This document shows, piece by piece, positions 18,652-30,190 of a stretch of 64,000 bases of DNA (positions are counted from its first letter, which is position 1; every line of letters starts with the position of its first letter). The position numbers and the translations under genes were made by a program. The notes beneath the pieces are model-generated. The model had not been told where the DNA came from, did no database searches, and was given only the letters and a program-made list of their open reading frames with translations. This DNA is from Deinococcus marmoris (GTDB lineage: Bacteria > Deinococcota > Deinococci > Deinococcales > Deinococcaceae): assembly GCF_001949125.1 (NCBI RefSeq), contig NZ_MSTI01000036.1:18048-82047 (forward strand), given 5' to 3'.

Positions 18652-19854
18652 ATGTTGCCGGAATCGCCGCCCGAACGTTTTGCCGTGGCGGCTTTTGATG
18701 CTTTGCTGGCCCATATCGCCATCGTCGGTGCGGACGGCGTGATCGTCGCCGTCAACCACGCCTGGACCGCCTTCGCGCGCAGCAATGGCGGGATGGGCAA
18801 CGATGTGGGTCTCAATTATCTGTCCATCTGCGACGGGGCGCAGGGCCAAGACGGTCAGGACGCCCGCGCCACCGCACAGGGCATCCGCGCGGTGATGGCC
18901 GGGGAGCAGCAGGTGTTTGAGCTGGAATACCCCTGCCACACGCCCACCGAGCAGCGTTATTACGTGGCCCGCGTGACCCGTTTCACGCAGGACGGCGCGC
19001 ACTACGCGCTGGTGGCCCACGAGAACATCACCCGCCGCAAGCTGGCCGAGCTGGAGGTCACGGCGCTGAACGCCTCGCTGGAACGGCGGGTGCAGGAGCG
19101 CACCGAGGCGCTGGAGGCCAGCGAGGCGGCCCTGCAACGCCTGAACGGCGAGCTGATGGACCGCAACGAGGAACTCTCGCAGTTCGTGTATGTGGCCAGC
19201 CACGATTTGCAGGAGCCACTGCGGACGCTGGGGGCCTACGCCGATATCCTGCGCCAGCGCTACCGGGGCAAGCAGCTCGACGAACGCGCAGATGTCTACC
19301 TGGGCCACATCACCGAGCAGGTGGGCCGCGCCCGCAGGCTGGTCCGCGACGTACTAGCCCTGTCCACCGTCAGCGAGGAAGCCCCGCGTGAGGCCACCGA
19401 TCTGGGCGCACTGTGCCGCGAGGTGCAGGCCGAACTGAGCTGGCCCCCGGACGCCGAAGTGCAGGTGGCCGCAGTCCCGCCCGTGTGGGCCAACCCGCCC
19501 CAGATGCGCCAGTTGCTGGGCAACCTGCTGGGCAACGCCCTGAAGTTCCACGCGGAGAGCCAGTTGCGGGTGGAATTGAGCGGGGAACCAGACGACGATC
19601 TGATTCACCTCACCCTGCGCGACAACGGCATCGGCATTGCGCCGGAGTACGCCGACAAGGTTTTTGGGATGTTCCAGCGCTTGCACGGACGCACGCCCAC
19701 CGGGGGCAACGGCATCGGGCTGGCCGTGTGCCGCCGCATCGTGGAAAAGCATGGCGGGCGCATCTGGATCGAGGCCGCGCCGGGCGGCGGGACCGCCGTG
19801 CATTTCACGCTGCCCAATGTTCAGGACACGGGAACTCAGGCCACTGGGATCTGA
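18652..19854 (+). CDS. PAS domain sensor histidine kinase
   Basis: A 400-aa soluble kinase. It has an N-terminal PAS-like sensor (about residues 12-125, AHIAIVGADGVIVAVNHAW to HENITRRK), a coiled coil (about 130-172), and HisKA with phospho-acceptor H184 (VASHDLQEPLRTL). The HATPase domain has N box NLLGNALKFHAE, G1 DNGIGIAPE, F box FGMFQRLH and G2 GNGIGLAV. There are no transmembrane helices, so the signal is cytoplasmic. Start ATG 18652 has TACCCT (18639-18644) 7 nt upstream. The kinase class matches those that phosphorylate Rcp1-like regulators, such as the divergent neighbour at 18070. Confidence 0.94.
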   Translation: MLPESPPERFAVAAFDALLAHIAIVGADGVIVAVNHAWTAFARSNGGMGNDVGLNYLSICDGAQGQDGQDARATAQGIRAVMAGEQQVFELEYPCHTPTEQRYYVARVTRFTQDGAHYALVAHENITRRKLAELEVTALNASLERRVQERTEALEASEAALQRLNGELMDRNEELSQFVYVASHDLQEPLRTLGAYADILRQRYRGKQLDERADVYLGHITEQVGRARRLVRDVLALSTVSEEAPREATDLGALCREVQAELSWPPDAEVQVAAVPPVWANPPQMRQLLGNLLGNALKFHAESQLRVELSGEPDDDLIHLTLRDNGIGIAPEYADKVFGMFQRLHGRTPTGGNGIGLAVCRRIVEKHGGRIWIEAAPGGGTAVHFTLPNVQDTGTQATGI

Positions 19855-19860
19855 AGACAT

Positions 19861-19893
19861 GAAAAAACCCTCTCTGGGAAAGAGAGGGGGGTT
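19861..19893. terminator. bidirectional terminator between histidine kinase and prs
   Basis: CCCTCTCT, GGGAA loop, AGAGAGGG; on the minus strand it is followed by a run of six T, so it mainly ends prs. Confidence 0.8.
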
Positions 19894-19906
19894 CAAGGGT
19901 TCTTTT

Positions 19907-20902
19907 CTAGCTGAACAGCGTGCTGACACTCGCCCCGGTGTGGATGTTGGCAATCGCGCTGGCAAACAGCGGGGCCACGTCCAGCACGGCCAGCTTGCCC
20001 CCTGCCGCCTCGATCTTTTCCTCGGAGACGTACACGGTGTTGCAACTGGCCACCTGGGTCACGTCCAGACCCGCGATGCGCTGGATGGCCGGGCCGCTGT
20101 AGACGCCGTGGGTGACGGCCACATACACGTCCCTGGCCCCCATGCTGCGGGCGATGTTGACCGTTTCCACCAGACTCCCGGCGGTGCTGATCTCGTCGTC
20201 CACGATGAAGACAGTCTTGCCGTCCACCTCGCCGATCAGGGCGCGCGGCACCACCTCGGTATCGGAAACGCGCTCCTTGTCGATCATCGCCAGCCCGCAG
20301 TTCAGCAGGCGCGAGATGCGGCTGGCCCGCTTGATGCTGCCCGCGTCGGGGGCCAGGACCACGCCCTCGTGGGCGTTGGCGACGCAGCCCTGGAAGTGTT
20401 CGGACAGCACGAGGTCCGCTGACAGGTGATCGACAGGCACCTTGAAAAAGCCGTGGACCTGCGGGCTGTGCAGGGTCATGGTCAGCACCCGGTCCGCCCC
20501 TGCCGCCTGGATCAGATCGGCCACCAGACGGCCCGCGATGGAAATGCGGGGGCTGTCTTTCTTGTCGCTGCGGGCGTAGCTGTAATACGGGATCACGGCG
20601 GTCACACGGCCCGCGCTGGCACTCTTGGCGGCGTCGATCATCAGCAGCAGTTCCATGATCGAGTCGCTGACCGGGTTGCTGAAGGACTGCACGATGAACA
20701 CGTCCGCCTCGCGCAGCGACTGCTCGTAATGCACGATCAGGTTGTCGTTGGTGAATTTCTCGGTGATGCTGTGGCCCAGCGTCACCCCCAGGTGTTCGCA
20801 GATGGCCAGCGCCAGTGGGCGATTGCTCTGGCCGGAAAAGACCATCAGGGGCGAGCGGCGACTTTCCAGCAGGGCAGTGGACAGGCGTGACGGGACAGGC
20901 AA
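19907..20902 (-). CDS. prs: ribose-phosphate pyrophosphokinase (PRPP synthetase)
   Basis: A 331-aa class I PRPP synthetase making 5-phosphoribosyl diphosphate from ribose 5-phosphate and ATP for nucleotide, His and Trp synthesis. Visible features are [27 protein letters not shown] (flexible loop), [12 protein letters not shown] (metal-binding site) and the PRPP loop [14 protein letters not shown]. The likely start is TTG 20902, 8 nt after a GGAGG; an ATG lies at 20910 in another frame, and ATG 20845 would truncate the N-terminus. A sigma70-type promoter lies about 65 nt upstream, so the mRNA has a leader. Confidence 0.93.
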   Translation of the reverse strand: MPVPSRLSTALLESRRSPLMVFSGQSNRPLALAICEHLGVTLGHSITEKFTNDNLIVHYEQSLREADVFIVQSFSNPVSDSIMELLLMIDAAKSASAGRVTAVIPYYSYARSDKKDSPRISIAGRLVADLIQAAGADRVLTMTLHSPQVHGFFKVPVDHLSADLVLSEHFQGCVANAHEGVVLAPDAGSIKRASRISRLLNCGLAMIDKERVSDTEVVPRALIGEVDGKTVFIVDDEISTAGSLVETVNIARSMGARDVYVAVTHGVYSGPAIQRIAGLDVTQVASCNTVYVSEEKIEAAGGKLAVLDVAPLFASAIANIHTGASVSTLFS

Positions 20903-20960
20903 GGGAACATCCTCCGGGGATTGAGGTTTGGGCTACAGGAATCGGCTCTAAATCGCCCGA

Positions 20961-20989
20961 AGCATACCTGTCCGGCATGTGGGATGTCA
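20961..20989 (-). promoter_or_regulatory. prs promoter
   Basis: Minus-strand TGACAT (20984-20989) and TATGCT (20961-20966) with a 17-bp spacer, giving a leader of roughly 50 nt before prs. Confidence 0.55.
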
Positions 20990-21091
20990 GGGCCATGTGA
21001 TGTCTCCAGAGTAGAAACAGCCACGGGAGGACACGGCGTCCGGCTGATTTGGACGACAGACCCGCCGCAATGCAGGCACTAGCATGTACTC

Positions 21092-22525
21092 ATGACCCTG
21101 GACGCCCTGATCGTCGGCGCTGGCCCCAATGGCCTCTCGGCGGCCCTGACCCTGGCCCGCGCCGGACTGCGGGTGCAGGTGCTGGAAGCCCACGGCACGG
21201 TGGGCGGCGGAATGCGCAGTCTGCCGCTGACCCTGCCCGGCTTTGTCCACGATTACGGCAGCGCCATTCACCCGCTGGCTGCCGCCAGCCCCGCTTTTCG
21301 CAAGTGGCCGCTGCACGCCTTTGGCCTGGACTGGGTGCAGCCCGGCGCGCCGGTCACTCATCCGCTGGGAGGCGGCTTGGTCACGCTGGAGCGCAGTCTG
21401 GAGGCCACCGCCGATGCACTGGGCGCAGACGGCCCCGCCTGGACCGCCCTGATGCGCCCCCTGCTGAACGACTGGGAGGGCCTGCTGCACGACATCCTGC
21501 GCCCGCTGCCGCGCGTGCCGTCGCATTTCTTCACGCTGGCGCAGTTTGGCATTCGCGGGCTGCCGCCTGCCGGGGCGCTGGGCAAACTGCTGTTCCGCAC
21601 CCCGGAGGCCCGTGCGCTGTGGGGAGGTCTGGCCGCGCATACCGTGCTGCCCTTCTCGGCCCCCGGCACCTCGGCCATGACGCTGGTGCTGGCGCTGCTG
21701 GCCCACGCGGTGGGCTGGCCCTTTCCGCGCGGTGGGGCGCAGGCCATTCCCGACGCCATGCGGGCGTATCTGGAATTCCTGGGCGGATCGGTCATTACGG
21801 GCGTCCAGGTCAGTTCCGCCGCCGATCTGCCCCCCGCCCGCGTGACGCTGGTGGACAGCAGCCCCGGCGTGTTGCTGAATTTACTGGGTGACCGCGCCCC
21901 CACCGCCTACCGCGCCGCGCTGGAGCGTTACCGCTACGGCCCCGGCATCCAGAAGCTGGATTACGCGCTGAGTGGCCCGGTGCCCTGGGCAGACCCGCGC
22001 GTGGCCCGTGGCGCAACGGTGCATATCGGCGGCACGCTGGACGAGGTGGCCCGCTCGGAGGCCGCCACCCCCACCCACGTCTCACAGCATCCCTACGTGC
22101 TGGCCGCGCAGCACACTCTGTTCGACTCCAGCCGCGCCCCCGCCGGGCAGCACACCTTCTGGGCCTACTCGCACGTCCCCAACGGCAGCGATGAAGATAT
22201 TCAGGACCGCATGGAAGACCAGATCGAGCGCTACGCCCCCGGCTTCCGCGATCTGGTGCTGGCCCGCCACCGCACCACCGCGCCCATGTTGCAGGCGTAC
22301 AGCCCGGTTTTTGGCGGCGGCGACGTGAACGGCGGCAAGGGTGATCTGTGGGGGCTGCTGGCCCGCCCGGTGCTGACCTCTACCCCCTACCGCACCCTGG
22401 TCAGGGGCTTCTACCTGTGTTCCAGCAGCACACCCCCTGGCGGCGGCATTCATGGCATGGCGGGCTACCACGCCGCGCTGGCTGCGTTGAAAGACGAGTT
22501 CAGTATTCAGGATTCGGAGGATTGA
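21092..22525 (+). CDS. FAD-dependent oxidoreductase, phytoene desaturase (CrtI)-like
   Basis: A 477-aa flavoprotein. The N-terminal FAD Rossmann motif is [19 protein letters not shown] (residues 7-25), followed by [13 protein letters not shown]. The C-terminal FAD motif is [21 protein letters not shown]. These place it in the CrtI/NAD(P)-FAD oxidoreductase group. Homologues include carotenoid desaturases and uncharacterised relatives; no other carotenoid gene is adjacent, so the substrate is open. ATG 21092 has TAGCAT (21080-21085) 6 nt upstream, a leaderless start. It converges on the Yip1 gene with a 22-nt gap. Confidence 0.88.
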   Translation: MTLDALIVGAGPNGLSAALTLARAGLRVQVLEAHGTVGGGMRSLPLTLPGFVHDYGSAIHPLAAASPAFRKWPLHAFGLDWVQPGAPVTHPLGGGLVTLERSLEATADALGADGPAWTALMRPLLNDWEGLLHDILRPLPRVPSHFFTLAQFGIRGLPPAGALGKLLFRTPEARALWGGLAAHTVLPFSAPGTSAMTLVLALLAHAVGWPFPRGGAQAIPDAMRAYLEFLGGSVITGVQVSSAADLPPARVTLVDSSPGVLLNLLGDRAPTAYRAALERYRYGPGIQKLDYALSGPVPWADPRVARGATVHIGGTLDEVARSEAATPTHVSQHPYVLAAQHTLFDSSRAPAGQHTFWAYSHVPNGSDEDIQDRMEDQIERYAPGFRDLVLARHRTTAPMLQAYSPVFGGGDVNGGKGDLWGLLARPVLTSTPYRTLVRGFYLCSSSTPPGGGIHGMAGYHAALAALKDEFSIQDSED

Positions 22526-22547
22526 GGCAGGCCAGACCAGACGGTTC

Positions 22548-23339
22548 CTAGCGCGCGAACAGCAGAGGCGACACCCCGATCAACTGGATAATCAGCGCGG
22601 GCAGCAGGGGCAGCAGCGTGCCCATGACCGCCTGAATGGGTTTGTCGGTCAACTGGCGCATGGCGGCGTACACGAAGCCGAACTGTGCTGCCGTCCCCAG
22701 CAGCGTGACCATCACCAGTGCAAATCCGGCAGAGGTCTGGAAGGTCTGGGCCAGGGCCGCCCGCTCCAGCACGCGCGGATCGCTGCCCAGCCCAGCCACG
22801 CTGGCCGCGTCGGGCAGGAAGGCGGCGGCTGGGGTCAGCAGCGTGACCACAATCACCAGCAGGTACAGCGGCGGCATCAGCGCGAAGCTGGCTCCGTAGA
22901 CCTCGGCGGCGCGGCCCTTGAACCCGGCCCCCACCCGGCCAAAGCCCCACATCAGCACGAAGATGAACACGCTCAGGAAGGTGGTGCCCAGAACGTTGAC
23001 CGCGTAGGTGGCGAAGTTGGGGGCTGCCGTTTCACTGTTGGCCGCCGCGAAAGCCGCCGCGTGGCGCACCAGCAGCGTGTAGGCCAGTCCGCCCAGCAGC
23101 CCGGCCACGCCCGCCACCCAGATGTAGCGCCACCACACCAGATCAACCTCCTGCAACTGTCTGACGAAGCTGCGCGGGCTGACCAGCAGCGTGGCGGGCG
23201 TGGGCGGGTCTGGCAGCGGGGAGTGTGGCAGGGGAGCTGACGCGGATTTGCGCGGCGTGGGTGGCCGGGGGGCGGTCCTGCTGGCATTGGAATTGCTGGT
23301 GCTGGATTTGCCGGGCTTGGATTTGCGGGGAGAGGCCAT
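22548..23339 (-). CDS. Yip1 family membrane protein
   Basis: A 263-aa protein with a basic, Ser/Pro-rich cytoplasmic N-terminus (about residues 1-65) and five or six hydrophobic helices, resembling Yip1-domain proteins. The role is unknown. Two ATGs compete. The first (23351) overlaps a TAGCAT -10 box, so the second, 23339 (MASPRKSKPG), is preferred. It lies downstream of the CPBP protease gene start, on the same strand as 23386-24360, with a 46-nt gap, so an operon is possible. Confidence 0.78.
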   Translation of the reverse strand: MASPRKSKPGKSSTSNSNASRTAPRPPTPRKSASAPLPHSPLPDPPTPATLLVSPRSFVRQLQEVDLVWWRYIWVAGVAGLLGGLAYTLLVRHAAAFAAANSETAAPNFATYAVNVLGTTFLSVFIFVLMWGFGRVGAGFKGRAAEVYGASFALMPPLYLLVIVVTLLTPAAAFLPDAASVAGLGSDPRVLERAALAQTFQTSAGFALVMVTLLGTAAQFGFVYAAMRQLTDKPIQAVMGTLLPLLPALIIQLIGVSPLLFAR

Positions 23340-23385
23340 AAACCCCGCCATGCTAGCGGCTGGGGCGGGGGACAGAAGGCGGGGA

Positions 23386-24360
23386 TCAGAACAGCGCGCT
23401 TCTCAGGTCTGTAAACCACAGTCCCACCTGCGGAAAGGTCAGGGCCACCGCCACCACGCCGAACAGCACGATGACCACGTAGGCGAGGCTGAGCCACGGG
23501 CCGGGGGCGCTGCGCTCCTGCACGTCAGGTTTGGGCGTCAGCCACAGGTGCAGGACCACCATCACCACGCCCCCAAAGAAGAGTGCGCCCAGCCCCAGCG
23601 GGATTTTCAGGGCCGGGTTGCTCAGCGCTTCGGCGGCCTGCGCGGGATCGCCCAGATTCTTCCCGACCAGGAACGCGCCCAGGCCCACCGCCAGCGTGTT
23701 GTTCAGCGCGTGGACGATCACGCTGTTCCACAGGCTGCCGCTGTGCTGAACAAGTCGCGCCAGCACGTAGGCCAGCGGCAGAATGCCCGCAATACTGGCT
23801 GGAACGCCGTGCGCCACCGAGAACGCGAAGGTGGAGGTCAGCGCCGCCACCGTGAAGCCCGCCGCCCGTTCGTGGCCGCGCATCAGCAGACCCCGGAAAG
23901 CGACTTCCTCGGCAAAGGGGATCAGCAGACCCGCCGCCAGCAGCAGCGCCCACACGTCCGGCCCGCTGCTCAGAAACTGCGGCACCGAATCTGCCGCGCT
24001 GGGGAAGAAGGTGAGGTACGCCAGCGCGAAGGCGCGGGAGGCCAGAAACGCCAGCGCGAAGGCCGCCAGTGCCAGCCCCCACGACGGCGGCGTGCGCCAG
24101 CGGGTGTCTGCGGCCAGCGCCCGCACGGTGGGCCGGAAGAAGATGAAAGCGGCGGCCACCACCACCGCGAACGAGCCGAGCAGCGCCGTTCCCAGCGGGA
24201 CACGCTGGGCGATCAGCAGCGCCGAGACCACGTTCTGGATGATCAGCAGGCCCAGTGCGGCGCGATTGCCGTCCACTGCCCGGATCCCCGCAGGAGGTTT
24301 GGGTGCGTGCGTCTCATCGGGCCAGGGCTGGGGCGTGGTGGGGGAATCCGGCGCGGTCAT
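23386..24360 (-). CDS. CPBP family intramembrane metalloprotease
   Basis: A 324-aa polytopic membrane protein of the CAAX-protease/bacteriocin-processing (CPBP, Abi) family. The three signature motifs are present: [11 protein letters not shown] (EExxxR), FAFSVAHGV (FxxxH) and [11 protein letters not shown] (HxxxN). It has about eight helices and a Pro-rich N-terminal tail. Members cleave membrane or secreted substrates or modulate two-component systems; the substrate is unknown here. ATG 24360 has TACCCT 7 nt upstream (24368-24373), a leaderless start. Confidence 0.92.
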   Translation of the reverse strand: MTAPDSPTTPQPWPDETHAPKPPAGIRAVDGNRAALGLLIIQNVVSALLIAQRVPLGTALLGSFAVVVAAAFIFFRPTVRALAADTRWRTPPSWGLALAAFALAFLASRAFALAYLTFFPSAADSVPQFLSSGPDVWALLLAAGLLIPFAEEVAFRGLLMRGHERAAGFTVAALTSTFAFSVAHGVPASIAGILPLAYVLARLVQHSGSLWNSVIVHALNNTLAVGLGAFLVGKNLGDPAQAAEALSNPALKIPLGLGALFFGGVVMVVLHLWLTPKPDVQERSAPGPWLSLAYVVIVLFGVVAVALTFPQVGLWFTDLRSALF

Positions 24361-24390
24361 GGTTCAGAGGGTACTGCGCCGCCCACGGGA

Positions 24391-24488
24391 CACGCCTCCG
24401 CTGAAAGGGGGAGGGGGCTTGATGGAGCAGTAGGGCCGCCTGCGGCGTCCACCCCCCTCCCAGCCTCCCCCGCAGGGGGGGAGGAGCC
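24391..24488. repeat. GC-rich palindromic intergenic segment, divergent relative of family 1
   Basis: Contains nested inverted repeats (GGGGGAGGGGGC with CCCCCCTCCC; GGCCGCCTGCGGC; CCTCCCCCGCAGGGGGGGAGG). The end AGCCTCCCCC..GGAGGAGCC resembles the inner palindrome of family 1, but the terminal AACCCCTC/GAGGGGTT boxes are missing. Confidence 0.4.
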
Positions 24489-24501
24489 AAAAGCCCACGT
24501 T

Positions 24502-25515
24502 TTACGCGCCCGTCAAAACGGCAATTGCCTTCGCCAGCGCCTCATCCCCAGTCTGGTGGTGCAACACGAAGCGCACCGAATCCGGCCCCAGGGCACTGGC
24601 CAGCACGCCCTGCTCAGCCCACTTCGCCACCTGTTCGGCAGCGTTCGGCAGCGTGGCGTAAATGATGTTGGTCTGCACGGCAGCGAGGTTCACGTCAAAA
24701 CCCGCGTTTGCCAGGGCATCGGCCAGTTCACGGGTGCGGCGGTGGTCTTCCTTCAGAAGTGCGGGGCCGTCGCGCAGGGCCACCAGAGCGGCTGCGGCCA
24801 GAACTCCGGCCTGACGCATTCCGCCGCCCAGCATCTTGCGGTAACGGTGCGCTCCCTGCATGGCGGCGGCGCTGCCCACCAGCACGCTGCCCACGGGTGC
24901 GCCCAGCCCCTTGCTCAGGCACACGCTGACCGTGTGGAAGTGCTTCGTGATCTCGGCGACAGGCACGTCCAGCGCCGCCGCCGCATTGAAGACCCGCGCG
25001 CCGTCCAGATGCAGGGGCAGACCCTCGGCATCGGCCACCGCGCGAATTTGCTCAATCACCTTCAGGGGAATAACGGTTCCGCCCGCCTTGTTGTGGGTGT
25101 TTTCCAGGCTGATCAGTCCGGTAGGCGACTGGTGGATGCTGTGGCGCACGGCCAGCCGCACCTGTTCGGGGTCCGTCACGCCCAGCGGCGCGGGCACGAA
25201 ACGCGGCACCACGCCGGAAAAGGCGGCCATCATGCCCAGTTCCCACTCGTAGATGTGGCTGCCCTCGGCGCAGACGACTTCCTCGCCCCGGCGGGTGTGC
25301 AGGGCAATCGCCACCTGATTGGTCATGCTGCCGGACGGCATGAACAGGCCCGCCTCGTGTCCGGTCAGGCGGGCGACTTCGGCCTGCAACTCGTTGACGG
25401 TGGGGTCCTCGCCGTACACGTCGTCGCCCACCGCCGCAGACGCCATCGCGGCGCGCATTTCGGGGGTGGGCGTGGTGACGGTGTCGGAGCGGAGATCGGC
25501 AATTGGTTGGGACAT
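24502..25515 (-). CDS. ltaE: low-specificity L-threonine aldolase
   Basis: A 337-aa PLP enzyme of the beta-eliminating lyase (fold-type I) family cleaving L-threonine or allo-threonine to glycine and acetaldehyde. Visible features are [11 protein letters not shown] at the N-terminus, [27 protein letters not shown] (PLP Asp) and [14 protein letters not shown] with the Schiff-base Lys. The C-terminal small domain is of normal length. ATG 25515 has TAGCAT (25523-25528) 7 nt upstream, so it is probably leaderless; a longer frame to 25617 has no support. It follows the EF-G-like gene (stop 25541) on the same strand. Confidence 0.94.
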   Translation of the reverse strand: MSQPIADLRSDTVTTPTPEMRAAMASAAVGDDVYGEDPTVNELQAEVARLTGHEAGLFMPSGSMTNQVAIALHTRRGEEVVCAEGSHIYEWELGMMAAFSGVVPRFVPAPLGVTDPEQVRLAVRHSIHQSPTGLISLENTHNKAGGTVIPLKVIEQIRAVADAEGLPLHLDGARVFNAAAALDVPVAEITKHFHTVSVCLSKGLGAPVGSVLVGSAAAMQGAHRYRKMLGGGMRQAGVLAAAALVALRDGPALLKEDHRRTRELADALANAGFDVNLAAVQTNIIYATLPNAAEQVAKWAEQGVLASALGPDSVRFVLHHQTGDEALAKAIAVLTGA

Positions 25516-25540
25516 GGGGAGGATGCTACGCCAGCGCGGC

Positions 25541-27556
25541 TCAGCCTGCCGCCACCTCCGCCCTTCTTTCCTCAATAATCTTCTTCGCCAGATGGTCCGG
25601 CACGTCCTGATACCCATGCGGCTTGACGGAAAAGCCCCCCCGGTCTCCGGTCAACGAGCGCAAGTCGGCGCTGTAATTCTGCAACTCGGCTTGCGGCACC
25701 ACGGCGCTGATGGTAATCACCGTGCCGCCCGTGTCCATGCCCTGCACGCGGGCGCGGCGCGTTTGCAGGTCGCTGATCAGGTCGCCCGTGAACGAGGCGG
25801 GCGCACGAACCTTCAGCAGCACGGCGGGTTCCAGCAGGCCGGGCCGAGCGTTTTCCAGCGCGTTCTTGAGGGCCTGACCTCCCGCCATGCGAAAGGCAAT
25901 GTCCGAACTGTCCACATCGTGGTAACTGCCGTCCAGCACGGTCACCCGCACGTCTTGCAGCGGGTAGCCCGCCAGACTGCCCTTGATCATGGCCTCCTGC
26001 ACGCCCTTTTCTATGCTGGGAATGTACTTGCCGGGAATCGCGCCGCCCACCACCGCACTCCTGAATTCAAAATCCTCGCCGGGTTCAATGCGAATGGTGC
26101 AATCGCCGTATTGCCCGTGGCCGCCGCTCTGTTTCTTATGCTTGCCCTGCGCCTCGGCAGCGGCGTGGATGGTCTCGCGGTACGCAATTTGCGGCACAGA
26201 TGTGGTCACGGTCACGCCCTGCGCAGCCAGTTTCTCGGCGGCAATCGTCAGGTGCATGTCGCCCATGCCGCTCAGTAGTTGTTCGCCGGTCTGCGGATCA
26301 CGCCGGAAGTGCAGCGTGGGGTCTTCTTCCATCAGGCGGGTCAGCGCCGCCCCCAGCTTGTCCTCGTCCTGGCGTGTAGCGGGGTGCAGGGCCACCGTAT
26401 GCGCCGGATCGGGCAGCCACAGCGCGTCGTACTGGATGGGGTGTTCGGGATCGGCTAGCGTGTCCCCGGCGTGCAGGTCGGTCAGTTTGGTCAGCACGCC
26501 GATCATCCCGGCACTCAGCTCCGGCACCTCGGTCAACTCCTTGCCGTTGATCAGGTAGAGGTGGGCAGGCTTCAGCTCGGTATGGTCACGCGAGGTATTG
26601 ACCACGGTGTCGCCGGGCTTGAGGGTGCCGCTGTAGACCCGGATATACGCCAGCTTGCCCACGAAGGGATCAATGCTGACCCGCCATACGCGGGCGCTGA
26701 AGGGCGCGTCGGACGTCGGTTCGCGGTTCTGGCCGTCCTGCCCGGTGGTGGGGCCACGCTCGCGGGCACTGCGGAGGCCCGACACCAGCAAATCCAGCAG
26801 TTGTGGAATGCCGATGCCTGTTGTGGCACTGACCGGAATCACCGGGTACAGCGTCCCCGCGTGAACGGCCTTCAAGAAGGTGGCGTGCAGGTCATCCACG
26901 CCGATCTTCTCGCCCTCCAGAAAGCGTTCCATCAGGCCGTCGTCGGATTCAATAATGGCGTCGGTCAGGCTGTCGCGCGCTTCCTTCAATACTGAGCGCA
27001 TGTCGGAAGGAACTTCGCCGCCGCCACCCACTTCCCCGGTCAGGACGTTGACTACGCCCCGGAACTCTGGCCCCTCGCCCATCGGCAGGAACAGCGGCGC
27101 GACATTGCCCGGCAGGCTGGAGCGCAGATCGGCCAGCACGGCGGAAAAGTTGGCCCGCTCCCGGTCCATCTTGTTCACAGCAATGAGCCTGGGCATGTTG
27201 AAACGGTCTGCCGTGGCCCACACGCGCTCGGTGCCCACCTCTACGCCGCTCACACCGCTGACCACCATCAGCGTGGCGTCGGAGGCACGGATGCCCCCGC
27301 GAATCTCGCGCACGAAGTCGGCGTAACCAGGGGTGTCCAGCACGGTGATGTCGGTGCCGCCGTGGTTCAGGCGCACGACTCCGGTGGTGATGGAAAAGCC
27401 GTGCGCCTTCTCGGCGTCGGTGTGATCGCTCTGGGTGGTGCCGTCTTCCACCTTGCCAGGACGTGAAATGGCCCCACTGTGGTGCAGCAGAGCTTCGCAG
27501 AGCGTGGTTTTCCCAGCGCCGCTGTGCGCGGCGAGACTCACAATACGAACGGGCAT
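25541..27556 (-). CDS. elongation factor G-like GTPase (EF-G2 type)
   Basis: A 671-aa translational GTPase homologue. G domain: [11 protein letters not shown] (P-loop), DTPGYADFV (G3) and AVNKMDRE (G4). It continues with EF-G domains II-V, including a YRETI segment and GGHGQYGDC in domain IV. It is shorter than canonical EF-G (about 700 aa) and carries a tip motif ([11 protein letters not shown]) rather than a normal fusA sequence, so it is the EF-G-like paralogue known from Thermus/Deinococcus and others, not the housekeeping fusA. Its role is unclear. Upstream is an extended -10 (TG-TAAACT, minus 27638-27643) and a leader of about 75 nt. Confidence 0.88.
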   Translation of the reverse strand: MPVRIVSLAAHSGAGKTTLCEALLHHSGAISRPGKVEDGTTQSDHTDAEKAHGFSITTGVVRLNHGGTDITVLDTPGYADFVREIRGGIRASDATLMVVSGVSGVEVGTERVWATADRFNMPRLIAVNKMDRERANFSAVLADLRSSLPGNVAPLFLPMGEGPEFRGVVNVLTGEVGGGGEVPSDMRSVLKEARDSLTDAIIESDDGLMERFLEGEKIGVDDLHATFLKAVHAGTLYPVIPVSATTGIGIPQLLDLLVSGLRSARERGPTTGQDGQNREPTSDAPFSARVWRVSIDPFVGKLAYIRVYSGTLKPGDTVVNTSRDHTELKPAHLYLINGKELTEVPELSAGMIGVLTKLTDLHAGDTLADPEHPIQYDALWLPDPAHTVALHPATRQDEDKLGAALTRLMEEDPTLHFRRDPQTGEQLLSGMGDMHLTIAAEKLAAQGVTVTTSVPQIAYRETIHAAAEAQGKHKKQSGGHGQYGDCTIRIEPGEDFEFRSAVVGGAIPGKYIPSIEKGVQEAMIKGSLAGYPLQDVRVTVLDGSYHDVDSSDIAFRMAGGQALKNALENARPGLLEPAVLLKVRAPASFTGDLISDLQTRRARVQGMDTGGTVITISAVVPQAELQNYSADLRSLTGDRGGFSVKPHGYQDVPDHLAKKIIEERRAEVAAG

Positions 27557-27671
27557 TCTTGGACCACCGATCCTTTTTTATGAAAAAGAGGGGGCGGGGC
27601 GAACGGCCACCAGCGCGGACAGGATTTTGGTGGGGGCAGTTTACACCTGATCTGGAGAGGGGGCGAAAAGA

Positions 27672-27817
27672 AACCCCTCAGTCGGCTTCGCCGCCAGCTC
27701 CCCTCAAAAGGGAGCCAAGGAGCGCAGAAGACCGTGCCACACGCAATCCTCTTACCTCTCTTCTAAGGGGAGGTGCCCCGAAGGGCCGGACTCGCAGAGC
27801 TGCGAAGCAGAGGGGTT
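27672..27817. repeat. family-1 palindromic intergenic repeat, copy 4
   Basis: A 146-bp element, AACCCCTCAGTC to GCAGAGGGGTT, with CTCCCCTCAAAAGGGAGCC and CTTCTAAGGGGAGGTG arms. Relative to copies 2 and 3 it has about 20 extra bp near the right end (CTCGCAGAGCTGCGAAGCAG), also seen at one end of copy 1. It ends 67 bp before the -10 box of the metG leader. Confidence 0.8.
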
Positions 27818-27883
27818 AAGCGGGCAGGGCAATCCCACAACCCCTCCGCCATTTCCCCTATTTCCCCCAACCCGCACCCGCCC

Positions 27884-27889
27884 TAAACT
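27884..27889 (+). promoter_or_regulatory. -10 box of the metG leader
   Basis: TAAACT ending 6 nt before the leader ATG 27896; the same box and spacing as at 4746 and similar to 55917. Confidence 0.6.
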
Positions 27890-27895
27890 CCCCCC

Positions 27896-27949
27896 ATGAC
27901 CATCACTTCCCCTCAGACCGTGATGACGCGAATGTCCCCGCGCCCCTGA
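27896..27949 (+). CDS. Met-containing leader peptide of metG (attenuator uORF)
   Basis: A 17-codon ORF, MTITSPQTVMTRMSPRP, with two internal Met codons (27923, 27932) besides the start. The ATG is 6 nt after a TAAACT -10 box, giving a leaderless uORF. It lies upstream of methionyl-tRNA synthetase, and a strong terminator stands between. This parallels the cysS leader in this window. Two internal Met codons are a weaker signal than Cys-Cys, so confidence is lower. Confidence 0.5.
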   Translation: MTITSPQTVMTRMSPRP

Positions 27950-28027
27950 GCGGCTGTGTTCAGTCAAAACAGGGGGTTTTCAGGCGGGGTGTAACTCTTC
28001 AACGGGATGCACCCCGCCCCCGTTTTT
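27936..28027 (+). promoter_or_regulatory. putative transcription attenuator of metG
   Basis: Terminator: GGCGGGGTG (27983-27991) pairs perfectly with CACCCCGCC (28010-28018), 9 bp, followed after CCCG by TTTTT (28023-28027). The 3' end of the leader ORF (CCCCGC, 27936-27941) can pair with GCGGGG (27984-27989) in the terminator 5' arm. That gives a possible antiterminator that a ribosome reaching the leader stop would block. Hand-folded, not computed. Confidence 0.5.
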
Positions 28028-28123
28028 CCTGGCCATTTTTTCCGTATCCTGTACCGGTTGTCCGCCCCGCCTCTCATCAGGGCGCTGCATCTCTACGATG
28101 CCGGGTGGAAAGGAAGGCAAACC

Positions 28124-30124
<2,001 letters not shown>

Positions 30125-30136
30125 GAGAGATGCATC

Positions 30137-30180
30137 AAAAAGCTGCCGGAGGTCAACGCGCCTCCGGCAGCTTTAATTTT
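30137..30180. terminator. strong intrinsic terminator, metG / Ig-like lipoprotein
   Basis: A perfect 12-bp stem AGCTGCCGGAGG / CCTCCGGCAGCT (30141-30152, 30161-30172). T-rich tail on the plus strand (TTTAATTTT) and T-run on the minus strand (AAAAAG before the stem), so it is bidirectional. Confidence 0.9.
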
Positions 30181-30190
30181 GGATGGACGT

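Noticed and set aside
23191..25578. 795-aa open frame on the plus strand, antisense to the Yip1, CPBP and threonine aldolase genes
   Set aside because: It is composed of low-complexity His/Gln/Arg/Gly sequence typical of the antisense of high-GC genes, crosses three clear genes, and has no domain.
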